Shown: positions 18,120 to 26,424 of the stretch, piece after piece
Layout of the letters: each line of letters opens with the position of its first letter
Position numbering within the stretch: position 1 is the stretch's first letter
Assembly: GCF_004519295.1 (NCBI RefSeq)
Contig: NZ_SOZH01000009.1
Coordinates: 175,891-239,890, forward strand
Direction of reading: 5' to 3'
Source: Cellulosimicrobium funkei
Lineage (GTDB): Bacteria > Actinomycetota > Actinomycetes > Actinomycetales > Cellulomonadaceae
DNA length: 64,000 bases
Translations under genes and position numbers: made by a program
Notes under the pieces: model-generated
Seen by the model: the letters and a program-made list of their open reading frames with translations, nothing else
What the model was told of the DNA's origin: nothing
The model's database searches: none

Positions 18120-18187
18120 GACCTGCACCGGGCACCGGTGACAAACGGCAGGTGCCCGGCCCCGTCGCCCGGTCCTAGCGTGGACGC

Positions 18188-18910
18188 ATGCTCATCCTCG
18201 AGGACTACCTGCTGCTCACGCTCGACGACGTGACCGGGAAGGCCGTCGTCGACGCCTCGTACCGCGAGCAGGTCGCCGCGGGCGCGCTGCTCGTCGAGCT
18301 CGCCCTGCTCGGGCGGGCCGACCTCGCGGGCGACGGCGACGGCGGCCGGGTGGGCCGCATCGTCGTGCGGGACGCGTCCCCGACCGGCAACGCGCTGCTC
18401 GACGAGGCGCTCGACGTCGTGCGGGCGCGCGAGGGCTCCACGCCGAAGGCGCTCGTCGCGCCGATCGCCAGGCTCCGGCCCGCCGCCCGCGCGGTCGCGG
18501 CGCTCGCGGAGCGCGGTGTCCTGCGGCGCGAGGAGGGCCGCGTGCTCGGCATCTTCCCGACGACGCGCTTCCCCGCGGCGGACTCCCGCCACGAGGACGC
18601 GGTGCGGGCCGACCTGCGACGTGTCCTCGTCGAGGGGCAGGTGCCGGACGCGCGCGCGGCGGCGATCGTCGCGCTGCTCGCCGCGACGGGCCAGGCCGGC
18701 CGGGTGCTCGCGGCCGGCGGCACGGACGCCGACGGCGGGCCCGGACGCACCGCCGCGGGGCGTCGCGACGTCGACGCCCGGGCGCGCGAGATCGCGCGCG
18801 AGAGCTGGGCGAGCGAGGCCGTGCGCGCGTACGTCGAGGAGGTGACCGCGGTGATCCTCGTCGGCGCGACCGTGGCCACGACCGTCGCGACGACCACCGC
18901 GACGGGCTGA
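18188..18910 (+). CDS. GPP34 family phosphoprotein (GOLPH3-like)
   Basis: 240 residues. The N-terminus MLILEDYLLLTLDDVTGKAV is the hallmark of the GPP34 fold (L-x-E-x-x-L-L-x-L-D-x-x-G-K). It continues with AAGALLVELALLGRADL and a C-terminal helical half. The eukaryotic relative GOLPH3 binds PI4P and Golgi glycosyltransferases; actinobacteria have homologs of unknown role. It lies next to envelope and glycan genes here. A -10-like TAGCGT (18176-18181) ends 6 bp before the ATG, so the mRNA may be leaderless. Confidence 0.88.
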   Translation: MLILEDYLLLTLDDVTGKAVVDASYREQVAAGALLVELALLGRADLAGDGDGGRVGRIVVRDASPTGNALLDEALDVVRAREGSTPKALVAPIARLRPAARAVAALAERGVLRREEGRVLGIFPTTRFPAADSRHEDAVRADLRRVLVEGQVPDARAAAIVALLAATGQAGRVLAAGGTDADGGPGRTAAGRRDVDARAREIARESWASEAVRAYVEEVTAVILVGATVATTVATTTATG

Positions 18911-18917
18911 GCGCACG

Positions 18918-18933
18918 ATCTCGCCCGGGTGAA
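18918..18933. promoter_or_regulatory. CCCGGGTGA element, copy 2
   Basis: ATCTCGCCCGGGTGAA, identical over 16 bp to the copy at 29646-29661. It lies upstream of the acyltransferase gene, with a TAGGTT -10-like box about 40 bp further on (18973-18978). Confidence 0.6.
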
Positions 18934-19073
18934 ATGACGGCGAGGCCCTCGTGGCCGTCGCCGTCGCGAGGGTAGGTTCGCACGGTCCGCGTCGGTCCCG
19001 ACGGCCGGGGGTCTCCCGGTCCGGTCGTGGCAGCGCCCGCGCGGACCCGCCCGCAGCGTCCGGAGGTGACGAC

Positions 19074-20216
19074 GTGCCCCGGCAGCAGACCGCCGAGCGA
19101 GTACGCCTGCGCTGGCCCGACGCCGCGCGCGGCCTCGCCATCCTGCTCGTCGTCGTGCTGCACGCGACGCGCGCGCTCGGCGACCTCGACCTCTCCGGCG
19201 CCTGGGGCACGGTCCTGGCCGGGTGGGACCGCGTGAACGCGGCGCTCGGCACGATGCGCATGCCGCTCTTCTTCGCCGTCGCGGGCCTGTTCGCCGGGAA
19301 GTGGGTCCGCGGGCCCTGGCGCGCGCTGCTCGCCTCGAAGGTCGCGCTCTTCGCCTGGCTCCTGCTCCTGTGGCCGTTCGTCCGGGCGCTCGGCTACCTC
19401 CTCGGGGCCGTCGTCGCGGGCGACCCCGACCCGGTGCACGAGGCGCTCGTCGGGCTCGAGCTCCCGCCCGGCCTGGCCGACGACGGCGGACCCGCCCTGC
19501 AGGTCGGCACGGCCGCGCTCTCGGCGTGGGTGTGGCCGTCGGGGATCCGGTGGTTCCTCTGGGCGCTCGCGGTGTTCTTCGTCGTCGCGAAGCTGCTCTC
19601 GGGGCTGTCCCCGCGCGTACAGCTCGTCGGCGCGGCGGCCGTGTCGCTCGCGGCGTTCGCGTTCGCGCTCGAGCTGCCGAACAACGCCTGGGACAGCGCG
19701 CCGAAGTACTTCGTCTTCTTCCTGGGCGGCCTCCTCCTGCGCGACCGCGTCCTGGGGCTGGCCGAGCGCCTGACGCTGTGGACCGGCGCGGGGGTCGTCG
19801 CGCTCTGGGTCGCGGGCTGCGTGCTCGCGGCGCACGTGGCGTCGGGCGTCCTGCTGTGGGTCGTGTGCGTGCTCGGGGTGGCCGCGGGCATCGTGCTCGG
19901 CGTCGCGACGAGCGGCCTGCGGCCGCTGCGCGCGCTCGGGACGCGGACGCTGCCCGTCTACCTCACGCACATGCTCGTCATCCACGCGATCCTGCTCGTC
20001 GGCGGCGACGCGCTCGACGCCGTGCCCGCCCCGGTGGCCGCGCTCGCGCCGCCCGTGCTGGCGCTCGTCGCGACCCTGGTCTCGGTCGGCGTGCACGCCG
20101 TCGTCTCCCGGACCCCGGTCTACTGGCTGTACGAGCTGCCCCGGAGCCTCGCGCGCCGCCTCGCCGGCCGGCCCGCGCCCCGTCCCGAGACGGCCCGCGC
20201 CGACGCGACGCCCTGA
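19074..20216 (+). CDS. acyltransferase 3 family membrane protein
   Basis: 380 residues from GTG 19074, placed by GGAGGTGACGAC; longer in-frame versions lack a ribosome site. About ten membrane helices. The first contains the family signature ARGLAILLVVVLHATRAL with the catalytic-type His, followed by MRMPLFFAVAGLFAGKWV. Later helices include IRWFLWALAVFFVVAKLL, and the C-terminus RTLPVYLTHMLVIHAILLVG is the conserved closing segment of OafA/OpgC-like enzymes. Such proteins O-acylate (often acetylate) sugars of envelope polysaccharides from the cytosolic donor. Its promoter carries the element shared with the glycosyltransferase operons, so it probably decorates the polymer made by the island. 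Confidence 0.88.
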   Translation: MPRQQTAERVRLRWPDAARGLAILLVVVLHATRALGDLDLSGAWGTVLAGWDRVNAALGTMRMPLFFAVAGLFAGKWVRGPWRALLASKVALFAWLLLLWPFVRALGYLLGAVVAGDPDPVHEALVGLELPPGLADDGGPALQVGTAALSAWVWPSGIRWFLWALAVFFVVAKLLSGLSPRVQLVGAAAVSLAAFAFALELPNNAWDSAPKYFVFFLGGLLLRDRVLGLAERLTLWTGAGVVALWVAGCVLAAHVASGVLLWVVCVLGVAAGIVLGVATSGLRPLRALGTRTLPVYLTHMLVIHAILLVGGDALDAVPAPVAALAPPVLALVATLVSVGVHAVVSRTPVYWLYELPRSLARRLAGRPAPRPETARADATP

Positions 20217-20281
20217 CGCCCTTCCCGACGACGGCCGCAGGCCTCGCGGCCGCGGCTCCGGGTCCGGCGGCGGGGAGCGGG

Positions 20282-20311
20282 TTTCCGACTCGCGCCGCGC
20301 CCGGGTACAGT
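20282..20311 (+). promoter_or_regulatory. putative rplY promoter
   Basis: TTTCCG (20282-20287), an 18-bp spacer, then TACAGT (20306-20311). It would start a transcript near 20318 with an unusually long leader of about 250 nt before rplY. Confidence 0.4.
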
Positions 20312-20317
20312 TATCAG

Positions 20318-20565
20318 GTTGCCTCGGCGAGGGACGTCTGACGGCCGGCAGCGCTGGACCGGTGAGCACACCGGCGGCGCGGGACCGCACGTGTCAGCCA
20401 GACCTGTTGGATCTCCGTTATCGACTGGGCGGTCGTCCTCCTGCGCGCCCGTCACACGTCCCGCGCCGACGCAACCGCCCGTCCGGGAGGCCCTCTCACC
20501 GTCCGGACAGCCGACCGTCCCCCACTGGCGGCCGGCCCGCAACGCATCTTCCAGGAGTGATCCAC
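20318..20565 (+). other. long GC-rich leader of rplY
   Basis: About 250 nt between the putative promoter and the rplY start codon. It contains several complementary segments (for example ACCGGTGAGCACACCGG near 20359) and stays open in the rplY frame from GTG 20362. The encoded extension is Arg/Pro-rich and not L25-like. I read it as an untranslated, possibly structured leader; no known riboswitch motif was recognised. Confidence 0.4.
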
Positions 20566-21192
20566 GTGTCCGAGATCAAGCTCGCCGCCGAGGCCCGCAC
20601 CGAGTTCGGCAAGGGCGCCGCGCGCCGCATCCGCCGCGCCGACAAGATCCCCGCCGTCCTCTACGGCCACGGCAGCGCTCCGGTGCACGTCACCCTGCCG
20701 GGCCACCAGACGATGCTGGCGCTCAAGCACTCGAACGCGCTCTTCTCCATCGAGCTCGAGGGCAAGGGCCAGCTCGCCATCGCCAAGGACGTCCAGCGCG
20801 ACCCGGTCCGCAACGTCATCGAGCACGTCGACCTGCTCATCGTGAAGAAGGGCGAGAAGGTCGCCGTCGAGGTCCCGGTCGCCGTCACCGGCGAGTCCGC
20901 CCCCGGCACCATCCACCTCGTCGACCTGCAGACCCTCGCCATCGAGGCCGAGGCGACGCACCTGCCCGAGTCCGTCGAGGTCTCCATCGAGGGCCTCGAG
21001 GCCGGCACGACCGTCACGGCGGGCGAGGTGAAGCTCCCCTCCGGCGCGACGCTCACGACGGACCCCGAGCTCGTCGTCGTGACGATCTCCGTGCCGCAGG
21101 ACAACTCGGCGGACATCGAGGCCGCCGAGGCCGAGGCTGCCGAGCAGGCCGCCGGCTCCGAGGCCGCCGCCGAGGCGACCGCGGGCGAGTGA
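20566..21192 (+). CDS. rplY: 50S ribosomal protein L25/general stress protein Ctc
   Basis: 208 residues from GTG 20566, placed by AGGAG 8 bases upstream. Residues 1-92 form the L25 5S-rRNA-binding domain ([60 protein letters not shown]). Residues 95-182 are the TL5/Ctc C-terminal beta domain ([34 protein letters not shown]). The tail from 183 is an acidic Ala/Glu repeat, common in actinobacterial Ctc. It stabilises the central protuberance of the ribosome and is stress-linked in other bacteria. pth follows. Confidence 0.97.
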   Translation: MSEIKLAAEARTEFGKGAARRIRRADKIPAVLYGHGSAPVHVTLPGHQTMLALKHSNALFSIELEGKGQLAIAKDVQRDPVRNVIEHVDLLIVKKGEKVAVEVPVAVTGESAPGTIHLVDLQTLAIEAEATHLPESVEVSIEGLEAGTTVTAGEVKLPSGATLTTDPELVVVTISVPQDNSADIEAAEAEAAEQAAGSEAAAEATAGE

Positions 21193-21228
21193 CCCCCCGC
21201 GCGGACGTCGTCCGCGCCATGCTCTCGT

Positions 21229-21262
21229 CGAGGCGTCCGGCACCCTGGTGCCGGACGCCTCG
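21229..21262. terminator. 16-bp hairpin between rplY and pth
   Basis: CGAGGCGTCCGGCACC at 21229-21244 pairs perfectly with 21247-21262 around a CT loop. It lies 36 bp after the rplY stop and 51 bp before pth, so it may attenuate readthrough and reduce pth relative to rplY. Confidence 0.75.
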
Positions 21263-21313
21263 TGCGCGTCGGGAGCCGGGACCGTGCAGGACGTCAGCGA
21301 AGGAACGGTGCAC

Positions 21314-21916
21314 ATGAGCGACCAGCCGTGGCTCGTCGTCGGGCTCGGGAACCCGGGCCCCGGCTACGCCGGCAACCGCCACAACCTCGGCCACATGGTC
21401 CTGGACGTCCTCGCGGGCCGGGCCGGCGCCCGGTTCGCGCGGCACCCGCGCGCGCAGGCCGCCGTCGCGGAGGCGCGCCTCGGCATGCTGCCCGGCGGGC
21501 GCCCCGGGCCGCGCGTCGTGCTCGCGAAGCCCACGACGTACATGAACGTCTCGGGCGGGCCCGTGGCGGGGCTCGCGAAGTACTACGGGATCGACCCCGA
21601 GCACGTGGTCGTGGTCCACGACGAGGTGGACATCCCCTTCGGCGCCGTCAAGCTGAAGATCGGCGGCGGCGAGGGCGGCCACAACGGGCTGCGCGACATC
21701 ACCAAGGCGCTCGGCACGAAGGACTACGTGCGCGTCCGGGGCGGCGTCGGGCGCCCGCCCGGCCGCATGGACACCGCCGACTACGTGCTCAAGGACTTCA
21801 AGGGCACGGAGGCTAAGGAGCTGCCCTTCCTCCTCGACGACGCGGCCGACGCGGTCGAGATGGTGCTCACCGAGGGGCTGCTCGCGGCGCAGGGCAAGTA
21901 CCACGCCCGCGCCTGA
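21314..21916 (+). CDS. pth: peptidyl-tRNA hydrolase
   Basis: 200 residues from ATG 21314, after GAAGGAACGGTGCAC. It releases peptides from stalled peptidyl-tRNA. Catalytic set visible: Asn in [17 protein letters not shown], His of NRHNLGH, Asp of [11 protein letters not shown], and Asn of GGHNGLRDI, with [10 protein letters not shown] and [20 protein letters not shown] in between. Length is normal. It closes the glmU-prs-rplY-pth backbone; the polysaccharide island begins immediately downstream. Confidence 0.98.
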   Translation: MSDQPWLVVGLGNPGPGYAGNRHNLGHMVLDVLAGRAGARFARHPRAQAAVAEARLGMLPGGRPGPRVVLAKPTTYMNVSGGPVAGLAKYYGIDPEHVVVVHDEVDIPFGAVKLKIGGGEGGHNGLRDITKALGTKDYVRVRGGVGRPPGRMDTADYVLKDFKGTEAKELPFLLDDAADAVEMVLTEGLLAAQGKYHARA

Positions 21917-21963
21917 CCCGTCCCGCCCGCCGAGGCCTCTCCACCCCGTCCCCGCCGGGGAAA

Positions 21964-21975
21964 TCACCCGGGTGA
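21964..21975. promoter_or_regulatory. CCCGGGTGA palindrome, copy 3
   Basis: TCACCCGGGTGA, a perfect palindrome, lies 75 bp before the fused glycosyltransferase gene. A TAGCCT -10-like box follows at 22014-22019. Confidence 0.6.
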
Positions 21976-22049
21976 GGCGCCGGGAATCCGGCCCCACGGG
22001 CCCCGCGCACCACTAGCCTCGCAGGAAGGCACAGGGCGGCAGGGCGGGA

Positions 22050-24350
22050 GTGACGGTGGCGGCGACGCTGAGCATCGCGATGGTGGGCACGCGCGGCGTC
22101 CCGGCACGGTACGGCGGCTTCGAGACGGCGGTCGAGGAGGTCGGCTCGCGCCTCGCGGCGCGCGGGCACCGCGTGCGCGTCTACACGCGTACGGGGAACA
22201 CCGAGGACGTCGTCCGCGAGCACCTCGGCATGGAGGTCGTCACCGCGGGCGCGCTGCGCAGCCGCTCGCTCGAGACGCTGAGCCACACGGCCGTGTCGGT
22301 CGCCCACCTCGTCGCGCACCGCACCGACGCGGCCTTCGTCTTCAACGCGGCCAACGCCCCCTTCCTGCCGCTGCTGCGCGCGGCGCGCATCCCCGTCGCG
22401 ACCCACGTCGACGGGCTCGAGTGGCGGCGCGCGAAGTGGGGTCCCACGGGCCGCCGCTACTACCGCGCGGCCGAGACGACGGCCGTCCGGTGCTCCGACG
22501 CGATCATCGCCGACGCCCGGGGCATCCAGGACTACTACGCGCGCGAGTACGGCGTCCCGTCGTCGCTCATCGCGTACGGCGCCCCGCTGCTCGACGACGA
22601 CCGCGGCGCGCGCGTCGCCGAGCTCGGGCTGGAGCCCGAGGGCTACCACCTCGTGGTCGCGCGGTTCGAGCCCGAGAACCACGTGCAGGAGATCGTCGAG
22701 GGCTACGCGCGGTCCGCCGCGACGAAGCCCCTCGTGGTCGTCGGCTCCGCGCCGTACTCCGCGGAGTACACCGACCGGATCGACCGGCTCGCGCAGGGGG
22801 ACGCGCGGGTCCGGCTGCTCGGCGCGGTGTGGGACCAGGAGCTGCTCGACGACCTCTACGCGTCCGCGTTCACCTACGTCCACGGCCACTCCGTCGGGGG
22901 GACCAACCCGTCGCTCCTGCGCGCGATCGGCGCCGGCGCGCCTGTCGTCGCGTTCGACGTGGACTTCAACCGCGAGGTCGTGCGCGACCCCGGCCTCTAC
23001 TTCCGCGGCCCGCACGACCTCGCCGGGATCCTCGAGGACGCCGAGCGCGACGAGCTCGGGACGCTCGAGCGCGGACGCGCGAACCGCAAGCGCGCCGAGG
23101 ACTACTCGTGGGACGACGTCGCCGACGGGTACGAGCGGCTCGCACACGACCTCGCGGCCCGGCGGACGCCCGGGCCCTGGCGGACCGCGCGCCGTCGCAC
23201 CGCGGCCGGGGACCGGCAGGACGCGCCTCGCCCCGCCGCAGCCGCCGACGACCCGTCCCTCGGTGACCCGGCCCTCGGTGACCCGCCCCGCCGGGTCCTG
23301 TTCGACGCCTACTGGTGGGAGCGGGGGCCGTTCTCGAACCGGGCGGTCCAGCGCGCGCTCATCCACCACTGGCACGAGCGGTTCCCGCAGGACGAGCTCG
23401 TGCTCGCCGTCCGCGGCGGGGAGGTCGCCGTGCCGTCGGACCTGCCCCCCGGCGCGCGGACGATCGGGACGCGCCTGTACCCGCACGCGGTGTCGAACGC
23501 GGTCGAGCTCGGCCGGCTCGCGCGGACGGTCCACGCCGACGTCGTCGTCGCCCACAACTACACGCCGGTCGGGCGCGTCCCGACGGTGACGTTCGTCCAC
23601 GACGTGATGTTCCGCGACCACCCCGAGTGGTTCTCGCGGACGGAGCGCGCGTACTTCGCGCCGATGATCCCGCTCCTGCGTGCGGCGGACGCGGTCGCGA
23701 CGTCGTCGCGCACGGAGGCGGACCGCATCGAGGGCCGCTCCGGCCGCCCGGTCACGCCCGTGGGGCTGGGCGTGCCGCGCACCCTGACCGACGCCGTCCC
23801 GCGCCCGCCCGCGGGGATCGACCCGGGGCTCCCGTTCGCGCTGTGCGTGGGGCGCCTCAACGTCCGCAAGAACCTCGAGGCCGTGCTGCGCGCCGTCCCG
23901 CTGTCCGCGCGGCTGGGGCCCGGGTCGCCCCTCCTGGTCGTCGGGGGAGCCGAGCACTCCGGCGTCGCGCCGGACCTCCCGCCCGGCACGGACGCGCTCC
24001 TCGCGAGCGGTGCGGTGCGGCTGCTCGGCGCGATCGACGACGCCGAGCTCGCGTGGCTCTACTCGCGCGCCGCCGTCACGGCGTTCCTGTCGCGCGACGA
24101 GGGCTTCGGGCTGCCCGTGCTCGAGGCGACGCACTTCGGCTCGCCGCTCGTGCTCGCCGACACCCCCGTCTTCCGCGAGCTCGCCGACGGCCTCGCGCGC
24201 TTCGTCCCGCTCGACGCGCCGTCGCGCGACGTCGCGGCCGCGCTGGACGCCGCCTGGGGGACGACCCCGGACGCCGCCCTGCGCGAGCGGCTGCTCGCCC
24301 GGTACGAGTGGGACCGCGTGGTGGAGCGGCTGCGCGGGCTCGTCCCGTGA
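22050..24350 (+). CDS. fused two-domain GT4-type glycosyltransferase
   Basis: 766 residues, twice the usual size, made of two complete glycosyltransferase units. Residues 1-375 match rhamnosyltransferase-like DUF1972/GT4 enzymes: IAMVGTRGVPARYGGFETAV at 9-28 and HGHSVGGTNPSLLRAIGAGA near 285. A Pro/Asp linker at about 378-415 is followed by a second GT4 unit (LFDAYWWERGPFSNRAVQRA; FALCVGRLNVRKNLEAVLRA; FLSRDEGFGLPVLEATHFGS). A fusion of this kind could add two sugars in succession to the lipid-linked repeat unit at the cytosolic membrane face. No frameshift or internal stop is seen. The stop overlaps the next gene (GTGA). Confidence 0.88.
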   Translation: MTVAATLSIAMVGTRGVPARYGGFETAVEEVGSRLAARGHRVRVYTRTGNTEDVVREHLGMEVVTAGALRSRSLETLSHTAVSVAHLVAHRTDAAFVFNAANAPFLPLLRAARIPVATHVDGLEWRRAKWGPTGRRYYRAAETTAVRCSDAIIADARGIQDYYAREYGVPSSLIAYGAPLLDDDRGARVAELGLEPEGYHLVVARFEPENHVQEIVEGYARSAATKPLVVVGSAPYSAEYTDRIDRLAQGDARVRLLGAVWDQELLDDLYASAFTYVHGHSVGGTNPSLLRAIGAGAPVVAFDVDFNREVVRDPGLYFRGPHDLAGILEDAERDELGTLERGRANRKRAEDYSWDDVADGYERLAHDLAARRTPGPWRTARRRTAAGDRQDAPRPAAAADDPSLGDPALGDPPRRVLFDAYWWERGPFSNRAVQRALIHHWHERFPQDELVLAVRGGEVAVPSDLPPGARTIGTRLYPHAVSNAVELGRLARTVHADVVVAHNYTPVGRVPTVTFVHDVMFRDHPEWFSRTERAYFAPMIPLLRAADAVATSSRTEADRIEGRSGRPVTPVGLGVPRTLTDAVPRPPAGIDPGLPFALCVGRLNVRKNLEAVLRAVPLSARLGPGSPLLVVGGAEHSGVAPDLPPGTDALLASGAVRLLGAIDDAELAWLYSRAAVTAFLSRDEGFGLPVLEATHFGSPLVLADTPVFRELADGLARFVPLDAPSRDVAAALDAAWGTTPDAALRERLLARYEWDRVVERLRGLVP

Positions 24351-25480
24351 CGCGGCCCCGCGTCGTCGTGCACCTCGCGCACGAGCAGGACCCGGTGGCG
24401 TGGCGGGCGCGGTACGCGGCGGGCGAGACCCTGGACCGCACGCCCTACGGCTACGACCTCGCCGCGGGCGCGGTCGACCTCGCGTGGAGCGTGTCCCACC
24501 GCGAGCGGCCGTCCGTGGCGCGCGTGCGGCGCGCGCTCGCGGCGCGGCTCGGGACCGACGTCGTGCACGCGTGGCGCAACCGCGCGCTCCTGGGGAGCGC
24601 CGACGTCGTGTGGACGCACACCGAGCGCGAGCACCTCGCGGTCGGCCTCGTGCGCGCGACGCTGCCCCGACGCCGCAGGCCCGCTGTCCTCGCGCAGTCC
24701 GTGTGGCTCTGGGACCGGTGGGACGACCTCGGTCGCGCCCGCCGCCGTCTCTTCGCGGCCGTGCTGCGCGGGCACGCGGTCGAGGCGGTGCACAGCGACG
24801 TCAACCGGCGCGTGGCGCTCGACCGGGTGCCCGGTCGGCGGGTCGTCCTCGTCCCGTTCGGGACGGCGCCCGCCACGCGGGAGGGGGGTGCCGCCGGGAC
24901 CGACGGCCTCGGGACCGCGCCCGAGGTGCTGGCCGTGGGCAACGACCGGGACCGGGACTGGGCCGTGCTGCGCGCCGCGCTCGACCTGCTGCCCGGGGCG
25001 ACCGCGCGCGTCGCGTCGCGGTCGGCGGCCGCGGCCCGGGTCGCGGTCCCGGGCCGGGTCGACGTCGCGCCGGCGACGGGCCGCGCCGAGCTCGCGCGGC
25101 TCTACGCGGGCTGCCGGGTCGTCGTCGTGCCGCTGCGCGAGAACCGGCACGCGTCCGGCGCGACGGCGTGCGTCGAGGCGATGGCGGCGGGCCGCGCGCT
25201 CGTCGTGACGGACGCGGGCGGGGTGCGCGACTACGTCGCGGGGACGCGGGCCCGGCTCGTCGCCCCGCACGACGCCGCCGCGCTCGCCGAGGCGGTGCGG
25301 CACGCGCTCGGCCCGGGGGAGGCGACGAGCGCCGCGGACGTCCGGGCGCGGGGCCTGCGGCAGGAGGACTACGTCGCGCGGTACGTGCTGCTCACGCGGG
25401 CGCTCGTCGCTCAGGCGGAGATCCCCGCCGCGGTCTCGTCGTTCGAGCCGGTCGCCGAGGAGGCGGGCCTCGCCCCCTGA
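24347..25480 (+). CDS. GT4-type glycosyltransferase
   Basis: 377 residues starting at the GTG overlapping the previous stop. N-terminal GT-B half (VVVHLAHEQDPVAWRARYAA; ADVVWTHTEREHLAV). The C-terminal nucleotide-sugar half has VLVPFGTAP, VLAVGNDRDRDWAVLRAALD, LARLYAGCRVVVVPLRENRH and the family motif SGATACVEAMAAGRALVVTD. It probably extends the same oligosaccharide as the upstream fused enzyme, with which it is translationally coupled. Its 3' end overlaps the 3' end of the convergent GT2 gene by 70 bp (25411-25480). Confidence 0.85.
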   Translation: MTRPRVVVHLAHEQDPVAWRARYAAGETLDRTPYGYDLAAGAVDLAWSVSHRERPSVARVRRALAARLGTDVVHAWRNRALLGSADVVWTHTEREHLAVGLVRATLPRRRRPAVLAQSVWLWDRWDDLGRARRRLFAAVLRGHAVEAVHSDVNRRVALDRVPGRRVVLVPFGTAPATREGGAAGTDGLGTAPEVLAVGNDRDRDWAVLRAALDLLPGATARVASRSAAAARVAVPGRVDVAPATGRAELARLYAGCRVVVVPLRENRHASGATACVEAMAAGRALVVTDAGGVRDYVAGTRARLVAPHDAAALAEAVRHALGPGEATSAADVRARGLRQEDYVARYVLLTRALVAQAEIPAAVSSFEPVAEEAGLAP

Positions 25481-26424
25481 GGCGTCGCGTCGTCGCGGGC
25501 GTACTGCCGGTGCAGGTGCCCGAACGCGCCGGCGACCATGCCCCGGCCCCGGTGGCTCGTGCGCAGGCCGCGCGCGTCGCTCTCCAGGTCTCCCGTCCAG
25601 CGGCCCCAGACGTGCCGGGCCGCGCCCGCGACGGCGCGGCCCGCGCCCCCGACGAGGGCGCGCGCCCGCACGAGCGCCCGGCGCGCGGGCCCCCGGGCGA
25701 GGCGGAGCTCGACCTGCACGGCGCCGTTGCCGCCGTTGAACGCGCGCCGCATGGCCCACGCCCGGGTCATGCGCTCGGCCGGGACGAGGTCCTCCGCCTC
25801 GGACTCGTTGCACCACACGATCCGGCCGCCCGCGGCGACGAGCGCGCGCGAGAAGAGCGTGTCCTCGCCCCCGGCGAGGCCCAGCGTGACGTCGAACCGG
25901 GTCCCGAGCGACCGCACCTGCCGCAGGTCCAGCAGGAGGTTGCCGCTCGCCGCGACCGGGATCTCGATCCCGGTCGGGCGCGGACGACGGCGGAACACGC
26001 CCGTCGCGAGGAGCCACGGGTCGGGCTCGTGCGCGAACACGGAGATCACCCGACCCATGACGGCCGCCGGCCGGCCCGTGTCGCGCCACGTGTCGACGAG
26101 GGCCGCGAGCCACCGCTCGCGCGGGCGCTCGTCGTCGTCGAGGAACGCGAGCAGGTCGGCGTCGGCCGTCTCGTCGAGCGCGCGGTCGCGCACGGCGGCG
26201 ATGCCCGGGCGCGGCTCGACGACGTAGCGCACGGGCAGCGGGGCGTCCCGCACGACCTGCCGCGCCGACCCGGCGGGGTCGTTGTCCAGGACGAGCACCT
26301 CCACCCGGGCGCCCTCCACCTCGGCCACCCGCTCGGGCAGCCGCGCGAGCAGCCCGGCGAGCGTGGCGGGGCGCCGGAACGTCGGGACCGCGACGACCAG
26401 CCGGAGCTCACGAGGGGGCGTCAC
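25411..26424 (-). CDS. GT2 family glycosyltransferase
   Basis: 337 residues from GTG 26424. GT-A fold: LRLVVAVPTFRRPATLAGLL at 7-26, VEVLVLDNDPAG, VEPRPGIAAVRDRAL, and the metal-binding ADLLAFLDDDERPRERWL near 90-107. GGEDTLFSRALVAAGGRIVW near 200 is the acceptor-side ED motif. It has no membrane helices. It is the last gene of the minus-strand operon CDP-alcohol transferase, GT4, CapK-like, GT2, and its start lies inside the previous gene (17-bp overlap). Its last 23 codons lie inside the opposite-strand gene. Confidence 0.87.
   Translation of the reverse strand: MTPPRELRLVVAVPTFRRPATLAGLLARLPERVAEVEGARVEVLVLDNDPAGSARQVVRDAPLPVRYVVEPRPGIAAVRDRALDETADADLLAFLDDDERPRERWLAALVDTWRDTGRPAAVMGRVISVFAHEPDPWLLATGVFRRRPRPTGIEIPVAASGNLLLDLRQVRSLGTRFDVTLGLAGGEDTLFSRALVAAGGRIVWCNESEAEDLVPAERMTRAWAMRRAFNGGNGAVQVELRLARGPARRALVRARALVGGAGRAVAGAARHVWGRWTGDLESDARGLRTSHRGRGMVAGAFGHLHRQYARDDATPQGARPASSATGSNDETAAGISA

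Noticed and set aside
20362..20565. N-terminal extension of L25 from GTG 20362
   Set aside because: The 68 residues are Arg/Pro-rich and unlike L25, whereas GTG 20566 has AGGAG at the right distance and begins with the normal L25 start [10 protein letters not shown].
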